DNA from: Muraenolepis orangiensis
Taxonomy: Eukaryota; Chordata; Actinopteri; Gadiformes; Muraenolepididae
NCBI GenBank assembly: GCA_027704905.1
Contig: CM051000.1
Location: forward strand, 18,771,364-18,835,363
Length of the DNA: 64,000 nucleotides
Direction: 5' to 3'
In this document: positions 22,830-64,000 of the stretch, in pieces
How positions within the stretch are numbered: position 1 is the stretch's first letter
Layout of the letters: the number at the start of each line of letters is the position of its first letter
Position numbers and translations under genes: made by a program
The notes under the pieces: generated by a model
The model's input: the letters and a program-made list of their open reading frames with translations, nothing else
Told to the model about the DNA's origin: nothing
The model's database searches: none

Positions 22830-25144
22830 GGAACCTACGGGTTATAGTCAGTTACAAAATCATGCAGGTGCTCCGGCCTGCTGCGTGCCCGAACTGGGCG
22901 GGGCTCAGGTGCAACCACAACCACTGGCGGTGGCCCCACGACGTCCGGCTGGGCTAGAGGGGCTGGGGCTGGTGCGGCATCGAACCGTGCGGCCGGCAGA
23001 GCTGTAGCAGCAGGCACTGGGCCGGCGGGGGCATGCACCTTACGCAGGCGGCTAGCGTGCCATCAGCGAGCCTGACCGAAGCCGGGCCAAGCTGTTGGCT
23101 GACCTGGACAGGGTCTGACCAAAATGACTGGAGCTTGTTGTCACGGTGAGGTCGTCGGATCTTGACCCAGTCCAAGGCAGCCATGGCAGGTGGCCTAGCA
23201 CGTCGGGCCCTGTCGAAACGGTTCTTCATCAGACGCTGGCGTGTGGCGACTGTGGCTTGAACCGGATGGGCTGGGGCCTGAGCCGGTGTGGGGCGGAGCC
23301 TATCCAGAGGCAGCTGAAGCTCCCGCCCCAGCATGAGGGAGGCTGGGGAGACTCCTGTGGTGGCGTGTCGGGTGGCCCGGTAATGCAGCAGCGTCTGGAG
23401 GAGGCTGTTGATGAGCGTGTACCCTTGTGCCAGGTGGGCCCTGATGCCATTTTTTAGTGACTGATTCAGCCGTTCCACCCCGGAACGCTGGGTTGTAGAA
23501 CGCTGTGCGAATGTGGCGGATCCCTTTCCCCTTCAGATAAGAGGACAGTTCGTGGGAGACCATTTGGGGACCATTGTCGGTTGTGATCCTCTTGGGCAGG
23601 CCCCAACGCGCGAACAGGGAGTCAAGAATGTCAACCAACACCTTGGCTGTGACCGAGCCCACGGGTATTACCTCCGGCCACTTAGAGTGCAGGTCGTAGA
23701 TCATGACGAGGAAACGCTGGTGATGCAGTACCCCGTGTAGCTCGCCGCAGATGTCGAGTTGCAGGTGCTCCCAGGGTTGGGACGGCCAGTCCAACGGCTG
23801 CATGGGTGGGGGTGGGGCTGGGGCCCTGGTCTTGCCACTAAGAAGGCAAGCAGTGCAGTCCTTAACCAGGGTCTCGATTTCCCCGTCGATGCCTGGCCAC
23901 CACACCAAATCACGGCACCGCTGCTTGAGCCTGACTATGCCCAAGTGGCCCTCGTGCGCCATAGTCAGGATACGCGCCCGAAGGGCACTCGGGACCACCG
24001 TGCAGAGCCCGCGAGCGATGCAGGTGTCATTCCAGCATGACAGTTCGTCCCTGACCCTGAAGTAGGGAAGCAGCTCATCAGCTACCCTCGTCGGCCAGCC
24101 CTGTCTGATGTAGGTCGAGAGTGTAGTGAGGGTGGGGTCGTCAGCTGAGACGTCCTGGAGCGACACTGTCTCCTGAAGAGGTGTGTGGAGGAGCTGGACG
24201 AGGTCGTGCTCGGCCTGGTCCCGTTCAGGGGTCGAAGGTGGGTCTGAGGGTGGGTTGGGGATTGAGCGTGACAGCAGGTCAGCCACCACGTTGTCCCGGC
24301 CTGGCGTGAACTGTAGGCGAAAGTTGTACTGCTGCAGGCGGTCGGCCCAACGGTGGAGACGGAGTGGTCTGTGGCCGGTGCCTGAAGTGGCCAGGAGGGT
24401 GGTGAGGGACTGGTGGTCTGTCCTCAATGTGAATGAGCGTCCATAGAGGTACATGTGCCAGCGTTCACATGCCCAGAGGCACGCTAGGGCTTCCCGCTCC
24501 CCCACCGAGTACCTCTGTTCTGTGGGGCTGAGAGCCCGTGAGGCGAAGGCGATCGGCCTCTCGACCCCCTTTTGCAGCTGGGACATCACTGCACCAATGG
24601 CCGTGGCGGAGGCGTCGCATGTGACGAGGGTGGGACTGGCCAGGTCGAAGTACGCTACGACCGGTGGTGAGGTGAGCTGGGCCTTCAGGAGGCGCACGGC
24701 GTCCGAGCAGGCAGGCGTCCAGAGCCAGGGCTCGCCCTGTTTCAGCAGGTGGCGCAGTGGGGTGGTCGTAGCCGAGTACTGTGGCAGGAAGCGGAGGTAG
24801 AACGCCGTCATGCCCAGGAAGGAGGCTAACTGAGCAGCTGAGGTGGGCTCCGGGACGCGGTGGATGGCCTCCGTGTTTGAGTAGAGTGGGTATATGCCGT
24901 CAGCCGAGAGGCGGAACCCCACAAACTCAACGGCTGTGAAACCGAGGCTGTTGAAGAGGTCGAGGCCTAGGAGGTTGGTCCCGTGGCGTGCAATATTGAA
25001 CCTGAAGACTGGCAGTGTCTTCTCTCCGTATTTCACGGGAAGCTGTAGGGAGCCCACAATGTCAATCTTGGAGATAACATAGCCACGCAGCGTGGTGGTG
25101 GGCGGGCCCAGTGGCTCGTGGGAGAAGAACTGTTTATAAGTCAC
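22830..25144 (-). pseudogene. pol: Gypsy pol: protease end, RNase H, integrase (RT core deleted)
   Basis: A 614-codon frame runs from 25,144 to 23,300. After the protease C-terminus (HGTNLLGLDLFNSLGF) it jumps directly to the RT thumb segment FRLSADGIYPL near 24,920. The fingers and palm with the catalytic Asp pair are absent. RNase H follows (VTCDASATAIGAV, GEREALACLWACE, LRTDHQSL), then the integrase zinc domain (HEGHLG..C..C) and DDE residues (LDICGE, TTDNGPQMV). A frameshift near 23,480 moves the rest, including MERLNQSLKNG, into a second frame (23,478-22,954) that ends in a Pro/Ala-rich tail. The deletion keeps frame, which is unusual. Confidence 0.85.
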
Positions 25145-25149
25145 CCAGT

Positions 25150-25560
25150 TCAGGAGGACACTGTAGCACCCGTGTCTAGGAGAAGGGGCAGAGTGACATC
25201 ACCAACCATCAATGAACATGTTTTAAATGGCACTCGTCCTGAGTTGACATTGTGGATGATCGTGGTAGGTGGTTGGGAGGCTCTAGCTGGGGCAGACCTA
25301 CAGACTTTGTGGAAGTGATTCAGCCTCCCGCAGTTGGAGCAGGTTTTACCACGGGCAGGACAGGTCTGAGCTCTTGAGTCGTGTGCAGGAGAGCCACAAT
25401 TCCCACACGGCTGGTGTGGGCGGTCACGTGACTGAGAGGCTAGTTGTACACTCCCCCCGCTGCTGTCTGTACTCACGTGGAGGAGGGGCGTCAGTGAGTC
25501 ACGCGCGCTGCCTCGTCCGCTGCTAGCGAGTTGGAAGAAGCCGACAATGTAGCTGCACAT
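25150..25560 (-). pseudogene. gag-pol: Gypsy nucleocapsid knuckles and protease start
   Basis: Two Cys/His zinc knuckles (CGNCGSPAHD..C and CSNCGRLNHFHKVC) are followed by the protease motif LLLDTGATVSS and a stop. A short disruption separates it from the pol frame at 25,144. Confidence 0.85.
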
Positions 25561-26087
25561 TCGAGAGCAGATTCAACCTGAACGGCTAGGTGTAGAGCTG
25601 CTGCTAGTGTCACGTCATCGTTTTCCATCAACAGTCTTTCCCTAATCTTGTCACAGTTCGTGTGCAGTATGAGGTGGTCTCTGATCAGTTCATCTTGTAA
25701 CGCGCCAAACTTGCACGAGCTCGCCAAACCTTGTAGATCAGCCACGTACTGCGTCACAGACTCACCCGGCCGCTGGTGCCTCCGTCCGAATATGACGCGG
25801 CGGAGGAGAGCACTCTGTGGGGTGGTGAAATGACTCCTCAGTAGGGCCACAGTCTCTGTGTAACCGGCTGCGGGGCCGAGAGTTTCAAACACACGCTGTC
25901 CCTCTGCTCCTAGACAGTGCAGCAGCAGTGCACGTTTCCTCTCCGCGGACACTCTGTCCAAGCCGGCAGCTAGGATATATGTCTCGAACGAGGAAATCCA
26001 GCGGGGCGACGGTATCAGTGGCTCGCCTGGCGTGGCTAGGAAGGGGGAGGGTGGTGGTATCGAACAATCAGCCATTCTCGTCGCCAT
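25491..26087 (-). pseudogene. gag: Gypsy gag
   Basis: Starts MATRMADCS. It has the retrotransposon gag domain with WISSFETYILAAG and RRVIFGRRHQRPGESVTQYV. It ends at 25,491, overlapping the knuckle frame. The first Met at 26,087 lies only 5 bp from the 22-bp LTR remnant, so the leader and primer site are gone. Confidence 0.8.
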
Positions 26088-26091
26088 TCTC

Positions 26092-26113
26092 GAGTGTAGT
26101 GCCAGATGTAACA
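26092..26113 (-). repeat. Truncated 5' LTR of the Gypsy element
   Basis: 22 bp identical to 22,792-22,813, ending at the ATCAG duplication (26,114-26,118). Confidence 0.85.
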
Positions 26114-26989
26114 ATCAGGGCAAGAGCCCTGAATCACAGACAGTTTATTGCACTTTTGGAGGAAAATGAGACTGAACATCGTGACATATGCTACCATGCA
26201 GCTGTCAGGTGGCTCAGCCTGGGTAAAGTCCTTAAAAGAGTATGGGACCTGAGAGAAGAGATTCAAGACTTATGTGTGAAGAAAGGTAATGTCATCCCAC
26301 AGCTTTCAGATGTAGACTGGATGGCAGACCTTGGTTTTGCTGTAGATGTGACTGCACTAATGAATTAACTAAATGTCAAGCTGCAATGCAAGGGCCTTTT
26401 TGTACATGAAATGTACAGCGCAGTGAAGGCTTTCATGAGAAAGTTGCAGCTTATCTCAAGCCAAATGAAGGACAACATTCTCACCCACTTTCAAACACTG
26501 AAGGAAGCCACACCATCAGATCATCACCTCCACAGGTACTCATCCATGTTAGAAGCACTGCATAGTGAGTTTTCAAGGCGATTTCAAGACTTTAAAACAG
26601 CTGAGAATGAAATGCACATGATTTCTTCCCCATTTACATGCAATGTGGATGATGCACCCAGTGATGTTCAGCTTGAACTAATTGACCTACAGTCTGACAC
26701 ACTTTTGTCAGAGCACTTTAGGTCAGTCTCACTGCCTGAGTTTTACTCTTCCCTGAAAGAGGAGAACTTTCCACACATGAGGAGACATGCTCCGAAGATT
26801 CTGGTCCTCTTTGGATCTACCTACATTTGTGAACAGACATTCTCAGTGATGAAGTTCAACAAATCCAGATACAGGTCCTCTATCACTGATGATCACCTCT
26901 CAGCTGTCCTTCCAATAGCTACCTCAGACATTCAACCAGATTTCAGTGCACTTGTTCAATCCCAAAACAGACTGGATTATTGTCAGTAA
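26114..26989 (+). pseudogene. hAT transposase, C-terminal part
   Basis: Resumes exactly at the insertion point (IRARALNHRQF). It continues with AVRWLSLGKVLKRVWDLR and a stop near 26,366. A 192-codon frame (26,411-26,989) follows, containing MYSAVKAFMRKLQL and the hAT C-terminal dimerisation block (FGSTYICEQTFSVMKFNKSR). The catalytic Glu region lies in this half. Few substitutions are visible. Confidence 0.85.
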
Positions 26990-27366
26990 GTAAAATGCAC
27001 TGAAAAACATCAAAAGCACGTATTGCTTTTTGTATAAAGTTCTTTAATTGCTTATATTTAACATAGTGTAAAACACCTTTTCAGTATTGGTTTGTGTATT
27101 GTGGTTTGTAACATGTTAAAAATAAAATACTGATGTAATGATTGATGTTTTTACTGTATTTTCTTATTTGACCCACTCCACAATTTCATATATTTATTGT
27201 AAGAGAATAACCAGTAGCAGCTAATCAAAATATACAATGTACTGCTTTTTACAATGGGAGAAAATTAATATTGAGCAGAATTAAGTTAACTTAATGTTGA
27301 TTTGGCCCTCCAACACAGCTTGGGGTTCTCATGTGGCCCCTTGGGAAAATGAATTGCCCACCCCTG

Positions 27367-27374
27367 CCATAGAC
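27367..27374. repeat. hAT target-site duplication, right copy
   Basis: CCATAGAC. Confidence 0.9.
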
Positions 27375-29244
27375 ACTACAAGTGTCACAAAAATAGCAAG
27401 AAGCACATGAGCAAGTTTATTAATGTGTTAGTGCAGGAAATGGGACTCATTTATATTTGGAGGGAACGTCACCCCCTAGAACAGGATTATACACACTATT
27501 CAGTACCTCACTCTGTCTACTCCAGAATTGACTACTTTTTAATGAAAACAGGTGAAAGTCACAGGATCACAGAGTGTAAAATCGGGGTGGCAGATGTTTC
27601 GGATCATAATATGATCAGCTTGTCGATAAATCTGAATAGTAGACAAAATAATACTGTGTGGAGGCTCAATGTGGGTGTTTTGAATAATAAGGCGACCGTG
27701 GAACAGTTAAGGGAAGAGATAAAAATATATATAAAGGAGAATGATAATGGGGATGTGGACCCTGTGATACTGTGGGATGCTTTGAAGGCTGTTCTCCGTG
27801 GAAAGCTGATCCCCTTAACAGCATCACAAAAATAGGCCCGGCTAGCCACATAAAATACAAAATAGAAAAATTTAGAGAAATGGAGACAAAGCATAAGAGT
27901 ACAGGGGATCAATCGGCATTACAACTAATTAAGGAAACAAGGGGGGAGATAAATGAGATCCTCAGAGGAGAAATTGAAAAAAGGCAAGGTTGTAAAGTGT
28001 CTTATTTGTCTTATTATGAATCAGGCCCAAAAGCAGCTAGACTCCTGCTCAAACAGCAGGCCTCTAATACAATTCATAGAACAAGGGACCCTCAAACTAG
28101 TCAACTATTGTATGAGCCAGATGAGATAGAAAGAATATTTGAAGAGTACTATAAGACACTCTACTCTAGTCCACCGTTAGCGGATGAAAACACAATAAGA
28201 AATGTTCTTAATTCGCTTGATCTGCCATCTATAGGTGTGATACAGAATGACACCATTACATCACAATTTACAGTTGAAGAGCTGGTAGCTGCAATCAGCA
28301 GGCTAAAGACCAGTGAATCACCGGGCAGCGATGGGTTCCCATCAGAGTTCGATCAAACTTTCATGAAGGAGCTAACACCTCTGCTTCTGGCTTGTTTTAA
28401 TTGGACTCTTAAAGAAGGCAGGGCTCCCCCATCTTGGAGGGAAGCAAGTATTTCCATTTAGCCTAAGGAAGGCAAAGACAAAGACCACTGTAAAAAATTA
28501 TAGGCCAATTTCTCTTTTAAATGTGGACTACAAGCTGTTTACCTCAGTCATATGTAAAAGATTTGAGACTTTTATACCAGATCTTATTCATGAAGATCAA
28601 ACTGGATTCATTAGGGGATTCCAAACACAAGACAACATCACACACACATAAAAAGGGCACGAGTACGGTTCTTGTTAGTCTGGATGCAGAAAAAGTGTTT
28701 GACAGTGTCAGTTGGTCTTTTTTATATGAAGTACTAAGGAGATTTGGTTTAAATTAAAATGCAATTTGGTGTATTAAGACTATCTATCATGAACCTACAG
28801 CTAGGATCAAAGTAAGTTTGTCAGTTGGAGAGAGGATCGAGACAGGGTTGCTGTTTCTCTCCTACTCTCTTTGCTTTATATGTTGAACCATTGGCGCAAG
28901 CAATAAGGCAGAGTGAAGATCTGCAGGGTGTCAATATAGGGGGGAAGACCATATCATTGGTCTTTTTGCGGATGATGTTATAGTTTTTCTTGAGCAACCA
29001 GATGTGTTTTCCAAACCTGATGAACCTACTTGAAACATATGGTTAAAATTCTCTCATTTAATTATTCCCACAAATTAGACATGCATATAACCTAAAAGGG
29101 AATTCCAAAACAATGACATACCTTGGTGTAACTATAACCAAAACATTTTCCAACCTGTTTGAAGCCAATTACAACAAAATTGATGACAATATCCGAAACG
29201 TTGTAGAAAGGTGGTCCACCCGTTTAGACTTCAGTGCCAGAATA
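27375..29244 (+). pseudogene. L1 ORF2, endonuclease end and reverse transcriptase
   Basis: The endonuclease C-terminus shows SRIDYFLM and VSDHNMISLSI (catalytic His region). The RT follows from about 27,840 with FEEYYKTLYSS, SPGSDGFPSEF, LVSLDAEKVFDSVSW, and a LFADDVIVF-like active site near 28,970 in a shifted frame. At least four frameshifts or stops (27,833; 28,459; 28,755; 28,850) make it non-functional. Confidence 0.85.
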
Positions 29245-29250
29245 CAAATG
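29245..29250. repeat. Target duplication of the LTR insert, left copy
   Basis: CAAATG, repeated at 29,550-29,555. Confidence 0.8.
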
Positions 29251-29549
29251 TGTCACGGTTACGGTTGCTCTGACCTCCCGGTATCTAGACTTCTCGCTCG
29301 TCCCTGACCATCCGCCTGTCTGGTACCTGTCGCTACTCCGACCTCCCGGTATCCAGACTCTTCTCCCGTCCCGGACTACTCACCGGTCTACTACCTGCCG
29401 GTACTCGGCGGATCGACCTCCCGGTATCCAGACCCCTTGCCTGTCCTTGATTAGTCTCTGTTGTGTGTGCTTTAAATAAAGCTTATGTTATAGCTCCACT
29501 GTGTCTTGGTCTGCGTTCTGGGTCCCACCGAACTATCCCATTCGTGACA
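29251..29549 (+). mobile_element. Short solo LTR in the L1
   Basis: 299 bp beginning TGTCACGG and ending CGTGACA, with an AATAAA signal in TTTAAATAAAGCTT near 29,472. It shares the CTCCCGGTATCCAGAC blocks and the 3' part of the LTR at 36,294-36,940, but lacks its promoter half. Flanked by CAAATG direct repeats. Confidence 0.8.
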
Positions 29550-29555
29550 CAAATG

Positions 29556-30802
29556 GTTCAAATGAATATCCTACCTAGCTGCTGTATTTTTTTTCAGACT
29601 CTTCCAATTGATGTTCCCCAAAACAAATTCATAACCTGGGACAGGATGATTTCTAGATTTTGGTTGGAATAGTAAAAAAACAAGAATACGATTTACAACA
29701 CTTCAGCTGCCTAAAAGTAAGGGGGGAATGGCTTTACCAAATCTTAGGGAATACTTCTATGCAGCTCAGCTCAGACCTTTGGCCTACTGGTGTAGACCCG
29801 ATTATGAATCTGGATGGAAATATATGGTTTGGGAGGTGCAGGGCCACCACATCCAGGCCTTGGTGGGAGATAGAAATGTGGCGTGGGCTCTGAGAGGTGA
29901 AATGGATCAGATAGTTGCGTTTACACTAGAAGTCTGGAATGTTGTAACAAAATACAAATTAAAGAGAGGGGTCCACACACAGAGGTGGTTTGCATATGAT
30001 TCCAAATTTAAACCAGGGGTGTACGACCCAACATTCAAAGAATGGGCGCAAAAGGGCATAACAGCAATGTGTACGGTTTCAGAAAGGAGTGAATTGATGG
30101 GTTTTCAGGATTTACAGGCAAAATATGGTATTACAGAGAGGGATTATTTTAGATACATGCAGTTAAGACACTATTTTGTAAAAGAGAGAAGGCTGAATGC
30201 AGATGAATCTCTAGATACTGTGACTGGGGTGATTGTGGATGCGTACCAGTGGAAGGGGTCTCGGGTCGACTATCTACATAAAAGCAAAATGGGAAGCGGA
30301 ACTTAAAATATCAGAGGAAGAATGGTTTGAAATGTTTGAGACACAAATTACATCCACAAATTCATTAGTATGGAGGGAATTATGTTGGAAGAACCCGACT
30401 CGCTTTTTCATAACACCCAAAATACAGAGCAAGCAACTCGGTGTACGGCAACAGTGTTGGAGGTTGTGTGGGAACATGGAGGCTGACCACTCGCACATTT
30501 TATGGAACTGTACAAATATAAGGCCATATTGGGAGAAGGTGAATGCAGTTGTCAAAATTATTATGGGATATGGAATCCCAAATACCTGCCCGGTGATGTA
30601 TCTTGGGAACATTAAGGATGTTGTGATGGGAGGCGATCTCTATTTGACTAAGGTTTTACTTGCAGCGAGTAAGAAAGCTATAACTAGGAATTGGCTTAAT
30701 GTGAATGCTCCGAAACAGGAGCAGTGGCCGGAAATTGTTCAAGATCTTTGTCATGGAAAAGTTAACATATGTTTTGAGAATCCAAGAGAATGCATTCAAT
30801 AG
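29556..30802 (+). pseudogene. L1 ORF2, C-terminal region
   Basis: Two overlapping frames (29,728-30,306 and 30,233-30,802). They contain MALPNLREYFYAAQLRPL and the C-terminal Cys/His motif (CGNMEADHSHILWNC) seen near the end of L1 ORF2 proteins. One frameshift near 30,265. Confidence 0.8.
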
Positions 30803-31098
30803 GAAATGGTTGACGCCAATGAGTAAGTGAATGACCTGAAATTCATTCCAACATTCATTCCTACAGTATTGAAGGACTTCAGACAACTAGAAACTGATTT
30901 GTGTGTATTATCTTCTGTTGTTTACGTATATGTTGTTCTGTTATTATTGTTGTGAAAACTCAATAAAAACATAAGTATAAAAAAATAAAGAATAAGTATC
31001 CACAGATGCTCTGTGAATACCTAATCATAATTCAATATGATCCAAAAAGTCTCCTAAAACAACAAACCCTGTGTAAGTGGTTGTGTGGTCTCCCCCAG

Positions 31099-31290
31099 GT
31101 GTGGACGGGCCTGCGTTTCCTGGCTGGTAGATGGTTCTGGGCGGATGGGGGCCAGCAGATGATCCCCACTACGCTCTCCCTCTGTCCCGAGCAGAACAAC
31201 TTCTGTGGTGCCTTGTCTCTGAGTTCCAACAGCTTGGAGACCAGTAACTGTATGACAAAGAGGAACTTCCTCTGCTTCACGATGGACTGA
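31099..31290 (+). CDS. C-type lectin domain, last coding exon
   Basis: After an acceptor (TCTCCCCCAG at 31,089-31,098) the frame reads VWTGLRFLAGRWFWADG, then CPEQNNFCGALS and CMTKRNFLC, and stops at 31,288-31,290. This is the C-terminal half of a C-type lectin-like domain: the WxG..WxW..DG core, the conserved CGAL and the two C-terminal cysteines. The upstream exon or exons with the first cysteines were not found. They may lie left of the transposon block or outside the window. The glycan ligand and family cannot be decided from one exon. It lies tail to tail with cep89. Confidence 0.65.
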   Translation: MWTGLRFLAGRWFWADGGQQMIPTTLSLCPEQNNFCGALSLSSNSLETSNCMTKRNFLCFTMD

Positions 31291-31840
31291 ATGTAGTTCA
31301 GAGTGTATTATATAGTATGATATAACTAGATATGATATACCTATATGTATGACATAGATATGATATAACAATATACAAGATACAAGATACAAAAATGTTT
31401 ATTGGCCATTTGCAACAAGTCCATGGAATGCTTACTCCCCATTCCCTCCCACAATATGTAGCGTATAGTATGATATAACTATATTTATAATTTTTACATA
31501 TAGTTAACATATATTTTTATATTCTTCGAGTATTGTGTTCTAGAATTTCATACTGCGGGAGGGAATGGGGATTGAGCATTCCATTGGCAAATACAATTCT
31601 TGAATAAGTAATTAATATAGTATGATATAACTATATGTTTTTTATAGTATGATATCATTAGGAATGATTTAACTATATGTATGATATAGGTATGATATAA
31701 CTAGGTATGATATACCTATGTATGATATAGTATAATATAGGTATGATATAACTATATGTATGATAAAGTATGATATAACTAGGAATGATATAACTATATG
31801 TATGGTATTGTATCATACTATATCATAGTTGCAGAGAGAA
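31291..31840. repeat. AT-rich TATGATATAACTATATG minisatellite with two LINE tails
   Basis: Imperfect repeats of GTATGATATAACTATAT. Two LINE 3' tails in opposite orientation are embedded: 31,380-31,460 (- strand) and 31,545-31,612 (+ strand). Both have the GGGAATGGGG..GCATTCCA.TGG motif. Confidence 0.75.
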
Positions 31841-31974
31841 AATTAATACATAATCTCTCTTACTACAATAATCTGAGATATTCAATATGAACACTGAATA
31901 GTTTCCGAAACAAACGTTGGAGCCACAGTCTTTCCCTTCACCTGCAACAGTTCTTTATTGTTCTTGTTCTGTTT

Positions 31975-32107
31975 GTCAGTCAGAGTCAGTCAGTCAACCA
32001 GCCAATCAGTCAACCAGCCAATCAGTCAACCAGCCAATCAGTCAACTAGCCAGTCAGTCAACCAGCCAGTCAGTCCGCCAGTCAACCAGTCAGTCAGCCA
32101 GCCAGCC
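31975..32107. repeat. 16-bp minisatellite (CAGTCAACCAGCCAAT)
   Basis: About eight imperfect copies. Confidence 0.9.
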
Positions 32108-32273
32108 ATGACAATTTGACATTAGTTACTGCCTGCAGTGTGGGAGTTTTAGTCCAGAAGAAAATGTGACATCAGTTACTGCCTGCAGTGTGGGAGAGTG
32201 CCCTAGTTAGAAACAGATGTTTACAAAAAAAGGCATGCCATAAATTATGCATTGTCAAGAGAGCACCAAATAG

Positions 32274-32279
32274 TTTATT
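32274..32279 (-). terminator. cep89: cep89 polyadenylation signal
   Basis: AATAAA on the - strand, 67-72 bp downstream of the cep89 stop codon. It implies a short 3' UTR ending near 32,255. Confidence 0.6.
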
Positions 32280-32345
32280 GTATTTTGTTTAGTGTGGTAC
32301 TGGGATGAAAAAGTGGCCAAGAGCTGCTCCTCTCTCCTGGGAGCC

Positions 32346-63467
<31,122 letters not shown>

Positions 63468-64000
63468 TTCAATATCATATAAATAATATGATATTAATAT
63501 ATCATACAAATGTAGTGAACCAACACTAGACTATTTATTTAATCGTATTCAAAAGAAGAATGAGGGAAGACGGAGGCGTTTTGAGGGCAGCTAAAGACCG
63601 TTGGTATCCAGACGCTCCTCTGCCGCAGGTCACCTCGCTGTAACCACGACGCTGATAGGCTGACGGTTACAACCGCAGCCACTCACAGTCGGGCCTTCAC
63701 GTCTTAGCAACGCCGAGCGGTTGGCCTACGTATCTACGTACTACCGATCGGTAGTACGTAGATCATCCCGCCAGGGGACGCTGCCGCTCCATTGGTTGAC
63801 AATCATCTACAGTAAATGGCCAAATTGTTTAGCTCCGTGATACAGTAGCTCCCTCTTTACTGGATACTGTTGTGTAATAACAAAAGTGCACTAAAATGTT
63901 GTGTATTATGGGTCTGTTAGGTCTGCCAGTGAGTATAAGATGAGGTAAGGTAACAAATATAGATAAAGATAAAACTACATTACATTACATTTCAGTCATT
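63468..64000 (-). promoter_or_regulatory. cep89: Upstream region of cep89
   Basis: Contains an inverted CCAAT box (ATTGG at 63,791-63,795) and an RFX-like half site, AGCAAC, at 63,706-63,711. RFX X-boxes are common in ciliary gene promoters, but only one half fits the consensus here. The perfect palindrome at 63,732-63,763 is listed separately. No TATA box is obvious. Confidence 0.35.
63732..63763. repeat. Perfect 32-bp palindrome
   Basis: Centred between 63,747 and 63,748 (..CTACCGA|TCGGTAG..), no loop and no mismatch. It lies 265 bp upstream of the cep89 ATG. Confidence 0.95.

Larger units (their letters stand above)
22668..26113 (-). mobile_element. Ty3/Gypsy retrotransposon inserted in the hAT
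   Basis: A - strand element with gag, CCHC knuckles, DTGA protease, RNase H and integrase in Gypsy order. Its 3' LTR is intact (22,668-22,813). Its 5' LTR is reduced to 22 bp (26,092-26,113). Flanked by ATCAG duplications. The RT catalytic region is deleted, so it could not move on its own. Confidence 0.9.
21512..27366 (+). mobile_element. hAT (Charlie-like) DNA transposon inserted in the L1
   Basis: Flanked by CCATAGAC on both sides. Ends are CAGACCTGGCCACATCC on the left and CAGGGGTGGGCAATTC (reverse-strand reading) on the right, imperfect hAT terminal inverted repeats. It carries a transposase of the GTF2IRD2/Charlie8 type, itself interrupted by a Gypsy element. Without the Gypsy it is about 2.4 kb. 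Confidence 0.9.
21040..30990 (+). mobile_element. L1-type LINE, split by nested insertions
   Basis: ORF2 endonuclease begins at 21,050. It is interrupted at 21,511 by a hAT element, resumes at 27,375, and runs through RT and the C-terminal region to about 30,800. A 3' UTR with AATAAA and an A-rich tail follows near 30,960-30,990. A short LTR interrupts it at 29,251-29,549. Removing the two insertions with their target duplications gives a collinear element of about 3.8 kb. Confidence 0.85.

Noticed and set aside
63468..64000. A divergent neighbour gene (as FAAP24 lies head to head with CEP89 in mammals)
   Set aside because: No + strand coding exon is visible before the window ends; it may begin further right.

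Overview
This window is nuclear DNA of a ray-finned (teleost) fish. The evidence is a split vertebrate gene, cep89 (21 coding exons), a vertebrate RING-finger gene (rnf182-like), a C-type lectin exon, and a teleost repeat fauna: L2/Rex-type and L1-type LINEs, tRNA-derived SINEs, hAT transposons, Ty3/Gypsy elements and one endogenous retrovirus. Microsatellites and minisatellites are extremely dense: (CA)n/(GT)n, (GA)n, (TATC)n, (GTGA)n and others. Most long open frames here are translations of these repeats or of dead transposons.

Layout. 1-14,000: no convincing gene. It holds stacked simple repeats and minisatellites, a few LINE 3' tails, one SINE (about 10,940-11,185) and unique-looking DNA at 11,186-12,320 with a perfect 25-bp hairpin. 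About 14,100-20,355: a decayed endogenous retrovirus with a tRNA-Leu-type primer site, gag, protease, RT and RNase H remnants. It is deleted from within integrase to the env tail. 20,355-30,990: a nest of transposons. An L1-type LINE is split by a hAT transposon (8-bp target duplication), which is split by a Gypsy element (5-bp target duplication). A short LTR-like copy sits in the L1 3' half (6-bp duplication). 31,099-31,290: the last exon of a C-type lectin gene on the + strand.

32,274-63,467: cep89 on the - strand, read right to left. The 21 exons join in frame at every junction and total 2,520 nt (839 codons plus stop). The 20-kb intron 19 (33,143-53,228) holds an antisense, single-coding-exon rnf182-like gene (39,386-40,138), four LINE fragments, an LTR element with an odd Pro/Asp repeat frame, a second hAT transposase, a Harbinger-like element inside that hAT end, and a duplicated minisatellite segment. 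63,468-64,000 is the upstream region of cep89, with a perfect 32-bp palindrome.

How things fit: cep89 (centriolar distal appendage, ciliogenesis) and the lectin gene end tail to tail near 31.3-32.3 kb. The rnf182-like gene (membrane E3 ligase) is nested antisense inside cep89. Many cep89 splice sites abut CA/GT, GA or GTGA arrays, and two array types are inside its coding sequence (39-bp minisatellite, poly-Glu). I found no evidence of a new enzymatic or defence system. The notable material is the transposon nesting, a possible LINE preference for (TG)n arrays, and microsatellite-bordered exons.
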